From contig CACGWW010000009.1 of assembly GCA_902576905.1 (NCBI GenBank), positions 1-53,718 of the forward strand: a stretch of DNA of 53,718 nucleotides. The letters are read 5' to 3'. The stretch is from an uncultured Alphaproteobacteria bacterium (lineage in GTDB: Bacteria > Pseudomonadota > Alphaproteobacteria > Rhodobacterales > Rhodobacteraceae). The position numbers were made by a program, and so were the translations under genes. The notes beneath the pieces are model-generated. The model was not told where the DNA came from. It saw nothing but the letters and a program-made list of their open reading frames with translations, and searched no databases. Position 1 is the first letter of the stretch; each line of letters begins with the position of its first letter. Shown here one piece after another: positions 34,383 to 44,813 of this stretch.

Positions 34383-35460
34383 TTGTCTATGGCACAAGCT
34401 ATTTTAGGTTCCCAAATGCCTATGTGTATTATCTTGGGAGGTCTTGTGGGACAATCTCTTTCTAGCAATGTCTGCTATGCGACCATACCTTTATCCCTTT
34501 TAATTGTTGGTTCAATGGTAAGCTCTCCCATTCTATCTAATCTAATGCAATCAACAACAAGAAGGCTTGGATTGCTTATTGGGAATTTAGCGGGGTTAAT
34601 TGGATCATTGACTTCTCTCTTAGGCATATTTTTTGAATCATTCGAGCTTTTTTCATTGGGCTCTTTTGTTTCAGGTGCGTATATGGTAAAAATATCTTTA
34701 AGCATAAATAATTCAGTACATTTCTATATTCTTATTTAGCTATAGCAATCTTGATCTGCTTAGGTCCTTTCATATTGTCTTATACCAAACCTATTCCTCT
34801 ATCAAAATCGGCTTGGAGAAACACAAGTGATAATTCAAACAAGAAAAACTTGAACAGACCGCTTGTGATAATTTTCAAAAGCCACATGATCTCTGTCTCG
34901 ATAATCTGTTCAATGTCTGCTTATGGCGCAATGAACCTAATTATGACTTTTTCAACTATTGCGATAGTGTGATGTGGGTTTGGAACCAACCAAGCAGCCA
35001 ATGTTGTTTCAGCTCATTCGCTGGCAATGTTTGCTCCCTCCTTCATAACAGGGAAATTAATTGAAAAATACGGAAAAAAGTCAATAATATGAACGGGAAT
35101 GATTTTATTCTTGCTTGCAGTCCTTATTGCCTATCAAGGTGTAGATATTTTGAACTTTTACATATCATTAATATTAATTAGTATCGGCTGGAATTTCAGT
35201 TTCATCGGGTCAACAAGCCTGCTAACAAAAACCATTACCTGTCCGAGAGGGGAAAGATTCAGGGAATAAATGATTTTTTTGTTTTTGGTTTTGTTGCTCT
35301 ATCGTCGGTAACCTAGGGTTGGCTAATGAATTGCAACGCAAACTCCTCGCAGTTAGGTTGGGAGTTTTTTAATTTATCAGCTACTCCTTTAGTAATCCTT
35401 GCATTTATCACCCTAATTGGTTTATGGATTGCATACCGGTCTAAATTACGAAAAATATGA
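34383..35460 (+). pseudogene. Decayed MFS transporter gene
   Basis: Pieces of one major facilitator transporter can be read in order. 34383-34700 gives MAQAILGSQMPMCIILGGLV through to GSFVSGAYM. After a frame change and loss, 34751-34972 gives ICLGPFILSYTKP and then MISVSIICSMSAYGAM. After an in-frame TGA come GFGTNQAANVVSAHSLAMFAP and, past another TGA, TGMILFLLAVLIAYQGVD. After a TAA come NDFFVFGFVALSSVT and TPLVILAFITLIGLWIAYRS. There are at least three stops, one or more frameshifts, and no normal start codon for the first piece. The ending TGA overlaps an ATG of the next gene's frame. This explains the only long stretch here without an intact gene. Confidence 0.85.
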
Positions 35461-35519
35461 AGCTATGGCGTAAATTTTGCATTTGCTTTGAGTTAAACTT
35501 GCGTAATGGAAAAAATATA

Positions 35520-36605
35520 ATGATCATTTTATTTAGAATCTTTGTTATTTTTACGATATTTCTTTTACCTTTTTCTATTTTTGGTGAAAGCCATACTGAG
35601 GAGAATAACTGTCCTGAAGACAATATAGCAACGCTTTATGACCTGATTTATGGAAATTATTTACCTTTTGAACCTCCACTTGATGAGGAAGGAAACATTT
35701 CGATGTCACCGGAAGAGTTATTTGTGATGAAATCAAAGCACTTCTTTAATCAAATTAAGAAGGTGGAGCCAGTTAAGATTTCTTTAGCTACCTATGCTTC
35801 ACTTTCAAAAGAAGTACCTGAAGCCTTAAGTGATTTTGAAACTCGGATCAAAATTATATTGCCAGATTGCCAGACCATCTCTCTTTACAGAGGTTCCCCT
35901 ATTGAAAAAATAACAACTGATTTTAAAACGGTTCAACTTATTTCAAAAATGGCAAATGATGCGAACTTAAATTCTTTTACATTTTTTGCTGCAAATAAAG
36001 TTAGCATTACGCCATTAGATTTTAGCTACGTTCAAAATATGCTCAAAAATGATTATTCATTTGATCCGGAGGTGCTTACAAACTTGATGCCAAAAAAAAT
36101 GATCGATAGGTATTTTCCTGGGAAAATCATACCGGTTGCTAATTTATCTGAGGCTGCTTTACTTACTTTTATTTCCAAGGGTGGTGAAATAGAGAACACA
36201 CCTAAAGATGTTTTTTTTATAAAGCCAAAAAGCTTTTCCGGCGTATCAGAAAATTTTTCTACAATAATGCTTGACGACAATGGAAATTTAGAAACATTTG
36301 CTGCGTTAAACACAGATCTTATTGTGCAGTTATTTAACAGGTATGGCATAAAGACTGAAGTAATTTCACTTAGGGAGGTGTTTACTGATGACACGGGCAG
36401 CTGCAACCTGGACCCTGCTGGCAGGTGGTATCAGCTTATTGGAGGGCGAAAAATACGGAATTGCCCTTTTTTCAGTATGACCAGAAAGATGCTACAAAAA
36501 CGAAGCTATTTAAAGACAATTGACTTTGTAGAACAAAATACCAATTTTACTAGATTAGATGAAATAATCCGGAAACACGTACTTAAAGATAGCGTTGACG
36601 GATAA
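35520..36605 (+). CDS. Unrecognised secreted protein (361 aa)
   Basis: I do not recognise a family. The frame is open from ATG 35457, but the ATG at 35520 opens directly into a signal peptide (IILFRIFVIFTIFLLPFSIFGES), so I chose that. The mature part is soluble, mixed alpha/beta, with four cysteines (NNCPED, PDCQTI, GSCNLD, NCPFF) that could form two disulfides in the periplasm. Recognisable blocks are DCQTISLYRGSPIEKITTDF, VSITPLDFSYVQNML, PGKIIPVANLSEAALLTFISKGG and LDPAGRWYQLIGGRKIRNCP. Downstream, hppA has its own spacer. Base and codon use look like the surroundings. Confidence 0.75.
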   Translation: MIILFRIFVIFTIFLLPFSIFGESHTEENNCPEDNIATLYDLIYGNYLPFEPPLDEEGNISMSPEELFVMKSKHFFNQIKKVEPVKISLATYASLSKEVPEALSDFETRIKIILPDCQTISLYRGSPIEKITTDFKTVQLISKMANDANLNSFTFFAANKVSITPLDFSYVQNMLKNDYSFDPEVLTNLMPKKMIDRYFPGKIIPVANLSEAALLTFISKGGEIENTPKDVFFIKPKSFSGVSENFSTIMLDDNGNLETFAALNTDLIVQLFNRYGIKTEVISLREVFTDDTGSCNLDPAGRWYQLIGGRKIRNCPFFSMTRKMLQKRSYLKTIDFVEQNTNFTRLDEIIRKHVLKDSVDG

Positions 36606-36690
36606 CTATTTTCTTTTAATGCATATCTTTGCTTTACAAACATATAAATTTTAGATATCTCCGAAAATTGAATTTGTACAAAAAAAGGAA

Positions 36691-38706
36691 ATGTCTATGT
36701 TACTTAATCCAATAATGCCCATATTTTTCGGTCTTTTTGGACTTTTATGCGCTTTTATAGTCTACTTGCAGGTCAAGAGTGCTAACGAAGGTACTGGTAG
36801 AGTTAAAGAAATCGGTGACGAAATCCATCTCGGGGCAATGGTATTTATGGCCGCTGAATATAAAATTCTTAGCATGTTTTGTATTATCTGTTTAGCTGCG
36901 CTGTATTATTTTTTAGGCTGGGAAACTGCTCTTGCTTTTTTTCTTGGGGCTTTGTGCTCAGGTTCTGCGGGATATATTGGTATGTACACGGCGACTAAAG
37001 CTAATGTAAGAACTGCCGTGGCAGCTAGTGAGGGTGGTGCTGCCTCAGCGCTTAATATAGCTTTTTTTGGCGGTTCAATTATGGGTCTGACTGTTGCCGC
37101 AATGGGATTGGTTGGCATAGGAATCCTTTTCAATAATTTCGGTGGGGATCTAAAGCAAATACATGCCATAGAGGGCTTTGCAATGGGCGCCTCGTCTGTC
37201 GCTCTTTTTTCGCGCGTTGGGGGTGGAATTTTTACAAAAAGCGCTGACGTTGGTGCAGATTTAGTTGGGAAAGTCGAGGCTGGAATTCCAGAAGATGATC
37301 CTAGAAACCCGGGTGTTATTGCAGATAACGTGGGGGATAATGTAGGTGATGTCGCAGGAATGGGCTCTGATATTTTCGAGTCTTACTGCGGATCAATAAT
37401 TGCATCTATAATCCTAGCTACTACTATGTCGGCTTCTTCAGTTTCTTTGCTTGGTGGCGATGTTAATGCTTTGATTGGAATGCCATTGGTTCTTGCTTCC
37501 GTTGGTCTAATTTGCTCTATCCTCGGTATTCTGACAGTAAGGGTGTTTTCAAATAGTAGCCCTGAGATGGCTTTAAGGTACGGCACTATTGGTTCTGCAG
37601 TACTTTTTATTGTAGCTGCATATTTTACTATCACATCAGTTGGGGTATCAGCAAATGTATGGATAGCGGTTCTTATAGGCGCAATTGGTGGGATCGTTGT
37701 TGGACTCATAACAGAATACTATACAGGAGGAAAGCCAGTTCGAAAAATTGCTGAAGGAGGAGAAACTGGTGCTGCTACAATAATGATAACAGGATTGGCA
37801 GTTGGTATGCAATCCGTGGCAATACCAGTGCTTGCTATAGTTGTAATCATTTTTACTGCTAACTCTTTTGCAGGCCTCTATGGCGTTGGAATGGCAGCTG
37901 TCGGTATGTTAAGTACGGTTGGAATTACAATGGCTATTGATGCCTACGGTCCTGTAGCGGATAATGCGGGTGGTATAGCAGAAATGTCAGAGATGGGCAA
38001 AGAGACACGAGAGATAACTGACTCGTTGGATGAAGTAGGGAATACAACTGCTGCAATTGGAAAAGGCTTTGCTATAAGTGCTGCAGCTCTTGCCGCTTTG
38101 GCATTGATAAGTGCATACATAGAGAAAATCAGCGGAAGCGATAGTAGTTTTGTTCTGGCTATTAATGATCCATTAGTTTTAGCAGGTATGTTCCTTGGCG
38201 GTATTTTCCCATTTCTGGTCAGTTCGATGACAATGACTGCAGTCGGTGATGCAGCCTTTGATATGATAAAGGAGATCAGGCGTCAATTTAAAGAAATTCC
38301 TGGCCTTCTTGAAGGGAAAGCAAAGCCAGATACTGCAAAATGCGTCGACATCGCAACAAAAGCTGCACTAAGAAAAATGATAGCTCCTGGTGCATTAGCG
38401 GTTTTAGCCCCGGTGGTGGTAGGAACAATTTTAGGCCCTAAAGCATTGGGAGGAATGCTTGGAGGAGCACTTATATGTTGTGTAATGATGGCCCTGATGA
38501 TGGCTAATGCTGGGGGTGCTTGGGATAATGCAAAAAAATATGTTGAAAAAGGCAACCTTGGTGGAAAAGGCTCTGAGGTACATAAAGCTGCAGTGGTTGG
38601 TGACACCGTTGGTGATCCTCTAAAAGATACCTCAGGACCTTCAATGAATATTTTGATAAATGTGATGGCTATCGTTAGCTTGGTTATCGCCCCATTACTT
38701 ATATAA
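36691..38706 (+). CDS. hppA: Membrane-bound ion-pumping pyrophosphatase, K+-dependent type
   Basis: HppA couples pyrophosphate hydrolysis to H+ or Na+ export, saving energy when ATP is short. The 671-residue protein has about 16 membrane spans. The catalytic loops are [43 protein letters not shown] and, later, [16 protein letters not shown] and [15 protein letters not shown]. The potassium determinant [10 protein letters not shown] has Ala454 and Gly457 where K+-independent enzymes have Lys and Thr, so it should need K+. Whether it pumps H+ or Na+ cannot be read safely from sequence alone. An AAAGGAAA precedes the ATG. It ends 20 bases before the end of the convergent yqeY. Confidence 0.96.
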   Translation: MSMLLNPIMPIFFGLFGLLCAFIVYLQVKSANEGTGRVKEIGDEIHLGAMVFMAAEYKILSMFCIICLAALYYFLGWETALAFFLGALCSGSAGYIGMYTATKANVRTAVAASEGGAASALNIAFFGGSIMGLTVAAMGLVGIGILFNNFGGDLKQIHAIEGFAMGASSVALFSRVGGGIFTKSADVGADLVGKVEAGIPEDDPRNPGVIADNVGDNVGDVAGMGSDIFESYCGSIIASIILATTMSASSVSLLGGDVNALIGMPLVLASVGLICSILGILTVRVFSNSSPEMALRYGTIGSAVLFIVAAYFTITSVGVSANVWIAVLIGAIGGIVVGLITEYYTGGKPVRKIAEGGETGAATIMITGLAVGMQSVAIPVLAIVVIIFTANSFAGLYGVGMAAVGMLSTVGITMAIDAYGPVADNAGGIAEMSEMGKETREITDSLDEVGNTTAAIGKGFAISAAALAALALISAYIEKISGSDSSFVLAINDPLVLAGMFLGGIFPFLVSSMTMTAVGDAAFDMIKEIRRQFKEIPGLLEGKAKPDTAKCVDIATKAALRKMIAPGALAVLAPVVVGTILGPKALGGMLGGALICCVMMALMMANAGGAWDNAKKYVEKGNLGGKGSEVHKAAVVGDTVGDPLKDTSGPSMNILINVMAIVSLVIAPLLI

Positions 38707-38716
38707 AATATATTAT

Positions 38717-38745
38717 TAAGGCTTTACTATTTAAGTAGAGCCTTA
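38717..38745. terminator. Hairpin between hppA and yqeY, probable bidirectional terminator
   Basis: TAAGGCTTTACT and AGTAGAGCCTTA form a 12-base-pair stem (one T-G pair) around the loop ATTTA. It lies 10 bases after the hppA stop and overlaps the last codons and stop of the convergent yqeY. On the minus strand it is followed by TAATAATATATTTT, a weak U-rich tract. On the plus strand the following bases are not U-rich. Intrinsic termination is therefore better supported for yqeY than for hppA. Confidence 0.5.
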
Positions 38746-39179
38746 ACAATCCCGGATGCTTTGCCAAAATCCATTCTACCGCCGAACTTTTCTTTCAACT
38801 GACCCATTATCTTGCCCATATCTTTTATAGTCAATTGCTCGTGAGCATCAATTATTTTTGAAATTTCTATATGAATTTCCTCTTCGGTAAGTTGATTAGG
38901 TAAAAATTCCTGAATAATTTTAATTTCTTCTCTTTCTCGCTCAGCGAGCTCAACTCTGCCACCTTCCTCGTACTGAATAATACTTTGTTTTCTTTGTTTA
39001 ACCATATTTGATAATATTAATATTATTTCGGCATCACTTACGCCTTCAGTATTTTCTTCTGATCTAACTGCAATATCTCTGTCCTTTATAGCAGCATTTA
39101 TCAGCCTTAAAGTAGCTACTCGCTGTTTTTCTTGGGATTTAATTGCTTCTTTCAAGTTTGCATCTAACTCCGATCGCAT
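38727..39179 (-). CDS. GatB/YqeY domain protein
   Basis: YqeY proteins are stand-alone versions of the tRNA-interacting helical domain of GatB and probably influence tRNA-dependent amidation or tRNA metabolism. Their exact role is not settled. The 150-residue product shows LKEAIKSQEKQRVATLRLINAAIKDRDI, MVKQRKQSIIQYEEGGRVELAEREREEI, EFLPNQLTEEEI and the C-terminal DMGKIMGQLKEKFGGRMDFGKAS. It is divergent from carA, the usual alphaproteobacterial arrangement. Its last codons are part of the terminator hairpin. Confidence 0.93.
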   Translation of the reverse strand: MRSELDANLKEAIKSQEKQRVATLRLINAAIKDRDIAVRSEENTEGVSDAEIILILSNMVKQRKQSIIQYEEGGRVELAEREREEIKIIQEFLPNQLTEEEIHIEISKIIDAHEQLTIKDMGKIMGQLKEKFGGRMDFGKASGIVKALLK

Positions 39180-39317
39180 AATTACCTCTCTATATTCGGG
39201 TCACAATCTTACATCAACATCATAAGATCGTTTGTTTAGCACAGTTAATCTTTTATTTGCAATGAAAAAGAATAACTCATAGCTTGTAAAAAATTATTAA
39301 TATTTTACTAATAAGAT

Positions 39318-40460
39318 ATGAAAAAGTTTTCTGGTTTATTGTTATTGGAAGATGGTACAGCTTGGCAAGCAATTGGCTATGGTAACGAAGGCTTTGGTGT
39401 CGGTGAATTATGTTTCAATACTTCAATGACTGGTTATCAAGAAATAATTTCAGACCCATCCTACGCTGAACAGATAATTACTTTTACATTTCCACACATA
39501 GGAAATGTAGGCACAAATAGTGATGATAACGAGGCTTTTAAACCCATGGCGACAGGGGTCATTACACGTTCAAAGCCCACCGAGCCCTCAAACTGGAGAA
39601 ACGAACTCTCTTTTGATCTTTGGCTTAACAATAATAATATAACCGGAATTTATGGGATTGATACTCGGGCTTTGACTAGAAAGATAAGAGATTTGGGGGC
39701 TCCAAAGGCCATAATTAATTTTGACAAAAATGGTGAACATAACTTGGAATACCTTAGACAAGAGTTAGCTAATTGGCCTGGAATCCAAGGAAGAGATCTC
39801 ACTAGTAAAGTTTATTTAATTAATGAGCAAAAAAAGAAAAATGAAACAAATGTAATTAATGACTCAGCAAAAGTACTCGTATTTGATTTTGGAACAAAAA
39901 TAAATATAGTAAACTCTCTTTATAATCATAAAATAGAGGTTGTAACAATATCAGGTCATTCAACCTTTGATGAAATAATAGCATTAAAACCACATGGGAT
40001 ATTGCTTTCAAATGGACCTGGAGATCCTGCTGCTACTGACAGATTTACTAATAAATTACTTAAAAAGCTAGTTAGAGATACCTCTATTCCTATCTTTGGA
40101 ATTTGCCTGGGCCACCAGCTGTTAGGCCTAGCTTTGGGTGCAAAAACAGAAAAAATGAATCATGGGCATCATGGGGCAAATCATCCAGTTTTAGATCTAA
40201 GGACTGGTAAAGTGGAAATAACGTCGATGAACCATGGATTTGCGATCAATAACAAAAGTTTACCACAAAATATTTTTGAAAGCCACGTTTCTCTCTTTGA
40301 CGGATCGAACTGTGGTATAGAACATAAAGATAAGGATATATTTTCTGTCCAATATCACCCTGAAGCAAGTCCAGGCCCACACGACAGTCTTCATCTATTT
40401 AGTAAATTCGTTAAAATGGTAATCAAATATAAAAATAATGAACGAAAAAAAATATCCTAG
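39318..40460 (+). CDS. carA: Carbamoyl-phosphate synthase small subunit
   Basis: CarA supplies ammonia from glutamine for carbamoyl phosphate, the precursor of pyrimidines and arginine. Its N-terminal domain (LLLEDGTAWQAIGYG, GELCFNTSMTGYQEI, SYAEQIITFTFPHIGNVG) precedes the class I glutaminase domain, with nucleophile Cys in IFGICLGHQLLGLALGA and the His-Glu pair in VQYHPEASPGPHDS. It is 380 residues. carB is not next to it. Instead the ubiH-like gene overlaps its last 23 bases. The ATG is closely preceded by TACTAATAAGAT with no clear Shine-Dalgarno sequence. Confidence 0.97.
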   Translation: MKKFSGLLLLEDGTAWQAIGYGNEGFGVGELCFNTSMTGYQEIISDPSYAEQIITFTFPHIGNVGTNSDDNEAFKPMATGVITRSKPTEPSNWRNELSFDLWLNNNNITGIYGIDTRALTRKIRDLGAPKAIINFDKNGEHNLEYLRQELANWPGIQGRDLTSKVYLINEQKKKNETNVINDSAKVLVFDFGTKINIVNSLYNHKIEVVTISGHSTFDEIIALKPHGILLSNGPGDPAATDRFTNKLLKKLVRDTSIPIFGICLGHQLLGLALGAKTEKMNHGHHGANHPVLDLRTGKVEITSMNHGFAINNKSLPQNIFESHVSLFDGSNCGIEHKDKDIFSVQYHPEASPGPHDSLHLFSKFVKMVIKYKNNERKKIS

Positions 40461-41634
40461 TGTTATCATTTCAGGACTTGGAATATCTGGTTTAATTGCC
40501 GCCTCTTTGCTGTGCAAAGAAAAAATTAAGGTTGAGTGCTGTGAGCCAGTTGACATATCCAAAATTCATTTAGATCAAAGAACTACTGCCTTCCTTAAAC
40601 CCGCGATAGAAGTTTTTAAAGAGATAGGTATTTGGGGGGAAATAGAACCCTTTTCTCAACCGCTCAGGGAAATGGAAATAATTGACGCTGGTAGCAAAGT
40701 AACAGCAAGACCCACTAGTGTGGTATTTGAGCCAAAAGAAGTTAACATTGAAAATTTTGGTTATAACGTTCCTAATGGCATATTGCGATCGGAGCTGTTG
40801 AGCTGGTTAAAAAAAAACAAAAATTTTGTTTTAAACATTGGGGATCCAATAATTAAACATTATGCCTTTGATGACAATATTGTTGCAAGGACCGCAAAAG
40901 GCAAAGAGCTAAATGGGAATTTATTAATATCTTGTGAGGGAAAAGAAAGTGCAATAAGAAAAAGAGAGAAAATAAATACCATAAAAACCTCTTACAACCA
41001 GTTGGCAATGGTCTTTCAAGTTTCTCACTCAAAGAAACACAAAGACAGAACTACTGAAATATTGGATGTTGGAGGACCTTTTACGATAATTCCACTTCGA
41101 ACCTCTTCAAAACAATCAAAATCAACTGTTGTTTGGATGGATAATTCGGATATTATCAATGAAGCATATAGTTTAGAGAATGCAGAATTTGATACTCTCA
41201 TATCAAAAAAAAGCCTGGGTATTCGGGGAAACATAAAGCTTGTTGGTAAAAAGCAGAAATGGCCGGTATCCTCACAACTTTCAAAAACTCTTATAAGTAA
41301 AAGAACTGTTCTTATTGCTGAAAGCGCACATGTAATGCCTCCAACTGGTGCCCAAGGCCTTAATACTTCTGTTGAAGATATTATTGCTCTTCACAATATA
41401 TGCAAAAAGGCCCTTAAAAATAATGAAGATATAGGATCAGATAGAGTTTTGAGACAATATAACATAAAAAGATTTCATCTTACTGGAAGCAAAGTTTTTG
41501 GTATCCACCTACTAAACAAAATCTCGATGACAGAAAATAGTTTCCTCAGAATTGCGCGGAAAAATTTTTTAATGTATTTAAATCAAAGCCCATTGCTAAA
41601 GAGAACTCTAATAAAAGCTGGCTTGGGGAAATAA
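40438..41634 (+). CDS. UbiH/UbiF-family FAD monooxygenase
   Basis: This is a flavin hydroxylase of the ubiquinone-biosynthesis type. The first motif, GLGISGLIAASLL, binds the ADP part of FAD. LDQRTTAFLKPAIEVFKEIGIW is the characteristic UbiH-family segment. AESAHVMPPTGAQGLNTSVEDI is the second FAD motif, in the alphaproteobacterial A-E-x-A-H form. It is 398 residues. The likely reaction is ring hydroxylation of a ubiquinone precursor, but the position on the ring cannot be told from sequence. The ATG lies inside the end of carA (23-base overlap), which suggests coupling. Confidence 0.9.
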   Translation: MNEKKYPSVIISGLGISGLIAASLLCKEKIKVECCEPVDISKIHLDQRTTAFLKPAIEVFKEIGIWGEIEPFSQPLREMEIIDAGSKVTARPTSVVFEPKEVNIENFGYNVPNGILRSELLSWLKKNKNFVLNIGDPIIKHYAFDDNIVARTAKGKELNGNLLISCEGKESAIRKREKINTIKTSYNQLAMVFQVSHSKKHKDRTTEILDVGGPFTIIPLRTSSKQSKSTVVWMDNSDIINEAYSLENAEFDTLISKKSLGIRGNIKLVGKKQKWPVSSQLSKTLISKRTVLIAESAHVMPPTGAQGLNTSVEDIIALHNICKKALKNNEDIGSDRVLRQYNIKRFHLTGSKVFGIHLLNKISMTENSFLRIARKNFLMYLNQSPLLKRTLIKAGLGK

Positions 41635-41663
41635 ATTGGAAAAAGTATATTTTGTACTGGTGA

Positions 41664-42731
<1,068 letters not shown>

Positions 42732-42734
42732 AAT

Positions 42735-43088
42735 ATGTCAAACGTTTTGTTAATTAGCCATTTAATAGTCACAGTTTTTCTAATACTTGTTGTTCTATTT
42801 CAAAGATCAGAGGGTGGAGGTTTGGGCATGGGCTCTGAGAATCAAGGCTTCGGAACTGGAACAAAATCAGCAAACCCCTTGTCGAAGCTAACTTGGTTTC
42901 TGACAGCCTTATTTTTTTTAATAGCTATTTTGCTTACAATTCTTTCTATAAATACCGGTTCAAATAGGTCAGTTTTTGAGGAATCAGAAGGAGCAAAGGG
43001 GTCCAACGAAAAAGAATTAACGCCTGAGTTGCCAGACTTAAAGAAGTTTAAAAGTACTGACGGTGTTTTAACTCCTCCTACCGAATAA
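42735..43088 (+). CDS. secG: Protein translocase subunit SecG
   Basis: SecG is the small accessory subunit of the SecYEG export channel. The 117-residue protein has two membrane spans (about 4-22 and 51-71) joined by the conserved cytoplasmic loop [41 protein letters not shown], then a charged C-terminal tail longer than in E. coli, as usual in alphaproteobacteria. It lies upstream of pyrG, a conserved order. Confidence 0.95.
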   Translation: MSNVLLISHLIVTVFLILVVLFQRSEGGGLGMGSENQGFGTGTKSANPLSKLTWFLTALFFLIAILLTILSINTGSNRSVFEESEGAKGSNEKELTPELPDLKKFKSTDGVLTPPTE

Positions 43089-43161
43089 AAATGAACTATC
43101 ACCTTGTGAGTTTTGTTATTCTAAAATAAACTTGGGCGAAGCTCTATTTGGAAAATTTATT

Positions 43162-44802
43162 TTGGCGAATTTTATTTTTATCACAGGCGGTGTTGTGTCT
43201 TCTTTAGGTAAGGGACTTACATCAGCGTCATTAGGCGCGCTTTTACAGGCAAGAGGATTTTCAGTACGACTAAGGAAACTTGATCCATATTTGAACGTTG
43301 ATCCTGGTACGATGTCACCTTTTGAGCATGGAGAAGTATTTGTTACGGATGATGGCGCTGAAACAGACCTTGATCTGGGGCATTACGAGAGATTTACCGG
43401 AGTAGCAGCTCAAAGTACTGACTCTATTTCTTCTGGTCGCATATATTCTACGGTCCTAGAGCGCGAGAGAAAAGGTGACTATCTGGGAGAAACTATACAG
43501 GTGATTCCTCACGTAACAAATGAAATAAAAAAATTCCTTGCTCAACATGAAGACGAAGTTGACTTCATGCTTTGTGAAATAGGTGGAACGATTGGAGATA
43601 TTGAAGGCCTTCCTTTTTTTGAAGCCATCCGTCAATTCTCTCAAGAAAAAAAAACTAATTCCTGCATTTTTGTACATTTAACGTTATTGCCTTTTCTATC
43701 GTCTTCAGGTGAACTAAAAACCAAACCAACCCAACACTCTGTCAAGGAATTAAGGTCTATTGGAATTAGTCCAGATGTATTAGTTTGTCGATCGGAAGTG
43801 CCAATTCCTAAGAAAGAGAAAGAAAAAATTGCACTTTTCTGTAATGTTGATGAGAAAAATATTATCTCAGCTAATGATCTCGAAACAATTTATGAAGCTC
43901 CAATAGCTTTTTTTGATGAAGGATTAGATAATGCAGTTCTTCAAGTTCTAAACCTTAAATCTAAAAAAAAGCCTGACTTAGATATTTGGAATGATGTAAG
44001 CTCAAGATATCGTAGCTCAGAGGGATCAGTAAAAATTGCTGTTGTTGGAAAGTATACAAAACTTGAAGATGCCTATAAGTCTCTCTCGGAGGCTCTTATT
44101 CATGGCGGTTTAGCTAATAAAACAAATGTGGAGGTAACATGGCTGGAAGCTGAAGAGTTTGAAAAATCGACTCAAACAAAGCGGTTAAATAAGTTTGACG
44201 GCATATTAATACCAGGTGGATTCGGGAAAAGAGGAACCGAAGGAAAAATCAAAGTGATAAAATATGCAAGAGAAAAAAAAATTCCCTTTTTAGGAATTTG
44301 TTTAGGCATGCAATTATTAGTAATAGAGTACGCAAGAAATTGTGCTGGTCTTAAAGATGCAAGTTCTGAAGAATTCGATGAGAAATCAAATAGCTCTGAG
44401 GATCACTTAATCTATCATCTTTCCAAATGGATTAAAGATCAGAAAGTTGAAGTTAGAAGTAAAGTCCAAAATAAGGGTGGGACAATGAGGCTAGGCGCCT
44501 ACCCTGCAAAAATAAAAAAAGGGACAATTGCTTATTCGATTTATAGAAAAGCAATAGTTTCAGAAAGGCATCGGCATCGGTTCGAGGTTAATGTCAATTA
44601 CCAAGAAGCTCTCGAAGACAGTGGTCTAACTTTTTCTGGATTTTCTCAAGACGGATCACTTCCAGAGGTAGTAGAACTGTCTTCGCATCCATTTTTTTTG
44701 GGAGTACAATTTCATCCAGAGCTCAAATCCAAACCTTTTGATCCTCACCCGATTTTTTCAGCATTTATAAAAAAAGCGTTGGAACAAACAAGACTAGTCT
44801 AG
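43162..44802 (+). CDS. pyrG: CTP synthase
   Basis: PyrG aminates UTP to CTP using glutamine. I chose TTG at 43162, which gives [23 protein letters not shown] right at the N-terminus, as in relatives. An upstream in-frame TTG at 43132 would add ten residues with no counterpart. The synthase domain carries [23 protein letters not shown] and [15 protein letters not shown]. The glutaminase domain has nucleophile Cys in [18 protein letters not shown] and the His-Glu pair in [12 protein letters not shown]. The predicted length is 546 residues. It lies 73 bases after secG. Confidence 0.96.
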   Translation: MANFIFITGGVVSSLGKGLTSASLGALLQARGFSVRLRKLDPYLNVDPGTMSPFEHGEVFVTDDGAETDLDLGHYERFTGVAAQSTDSISSGRIYSTVLERERKGDYLGETIQVIPHVTNEIKKFLAQHEDEVDFMLCEIGGTIGDIEGLPFFEAIRQFSQEKKTNSCIFVHLTLLPFLSSSGELKTKPTQHSVKELRSIGISPDVLVCRSEVPIPKKEKEKIALFCNVDEKNIISANDLETIYEAPIAFFDEGLDNAVLQVLNLKSKKKPDLDIWNDVSSRYRSSEGSVKIAVVGKYTKLEDAYKSLSEALIHGGLANKTNVEVTWLEAEEFEKSTQTKRLNKFDGILIPGGFGKRGTEGKIKVIKYAREKKIPFLGICLGMQLLVIEYARNCAGLKDASSEEFDEKSNSSEDHLIYHLSKWIKDQKVEVRSKVQNKGGTMRLGAYPAKIKKGTIAYSIYRKAIVSERHRHRFEVNVNYQEALEDSGLTFSGFSQDGSLPEVVELSSHPFFLGVQFHPELKSKPFDPHPIFSAFIKKALEQTRLV

Positions 44803-44813
44803 AGGAAATTACA

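Noticed and set aside
34900-35275. In-frame TGA codons within transporter-like sequence, suggesting TGA might be recoded
   Set aside because: mnmA, the TerB-like gene and tkt end with TGA at the expected family length, and the same region also has TAA stops and frameshifts. It is ordinary decay.
35340-35367. AAACTCC/GGAGTTT inverted repeat followed by T residues, as a terminator
   Set aside because: It lies inside the decayed transporter reading frame, with a 14-base loop and a short stem; likely chance.
36053-36406. 117-codon open frame antisense to the unrecognised secreted protein
   Set aside because: The plus-strand frame has a signal peptide and a full-length open frame; the antisense frame has neither start signals nor protein-like composition.
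41310-41380. AESAH in place of GDAAH in the UbiH-like FAD motif, as a sign of a defective enzyme
   Set aside because: The A-E-x-A-H form with a following GAQGLN is common in alphaproteobacterial UbiH-family proteins.
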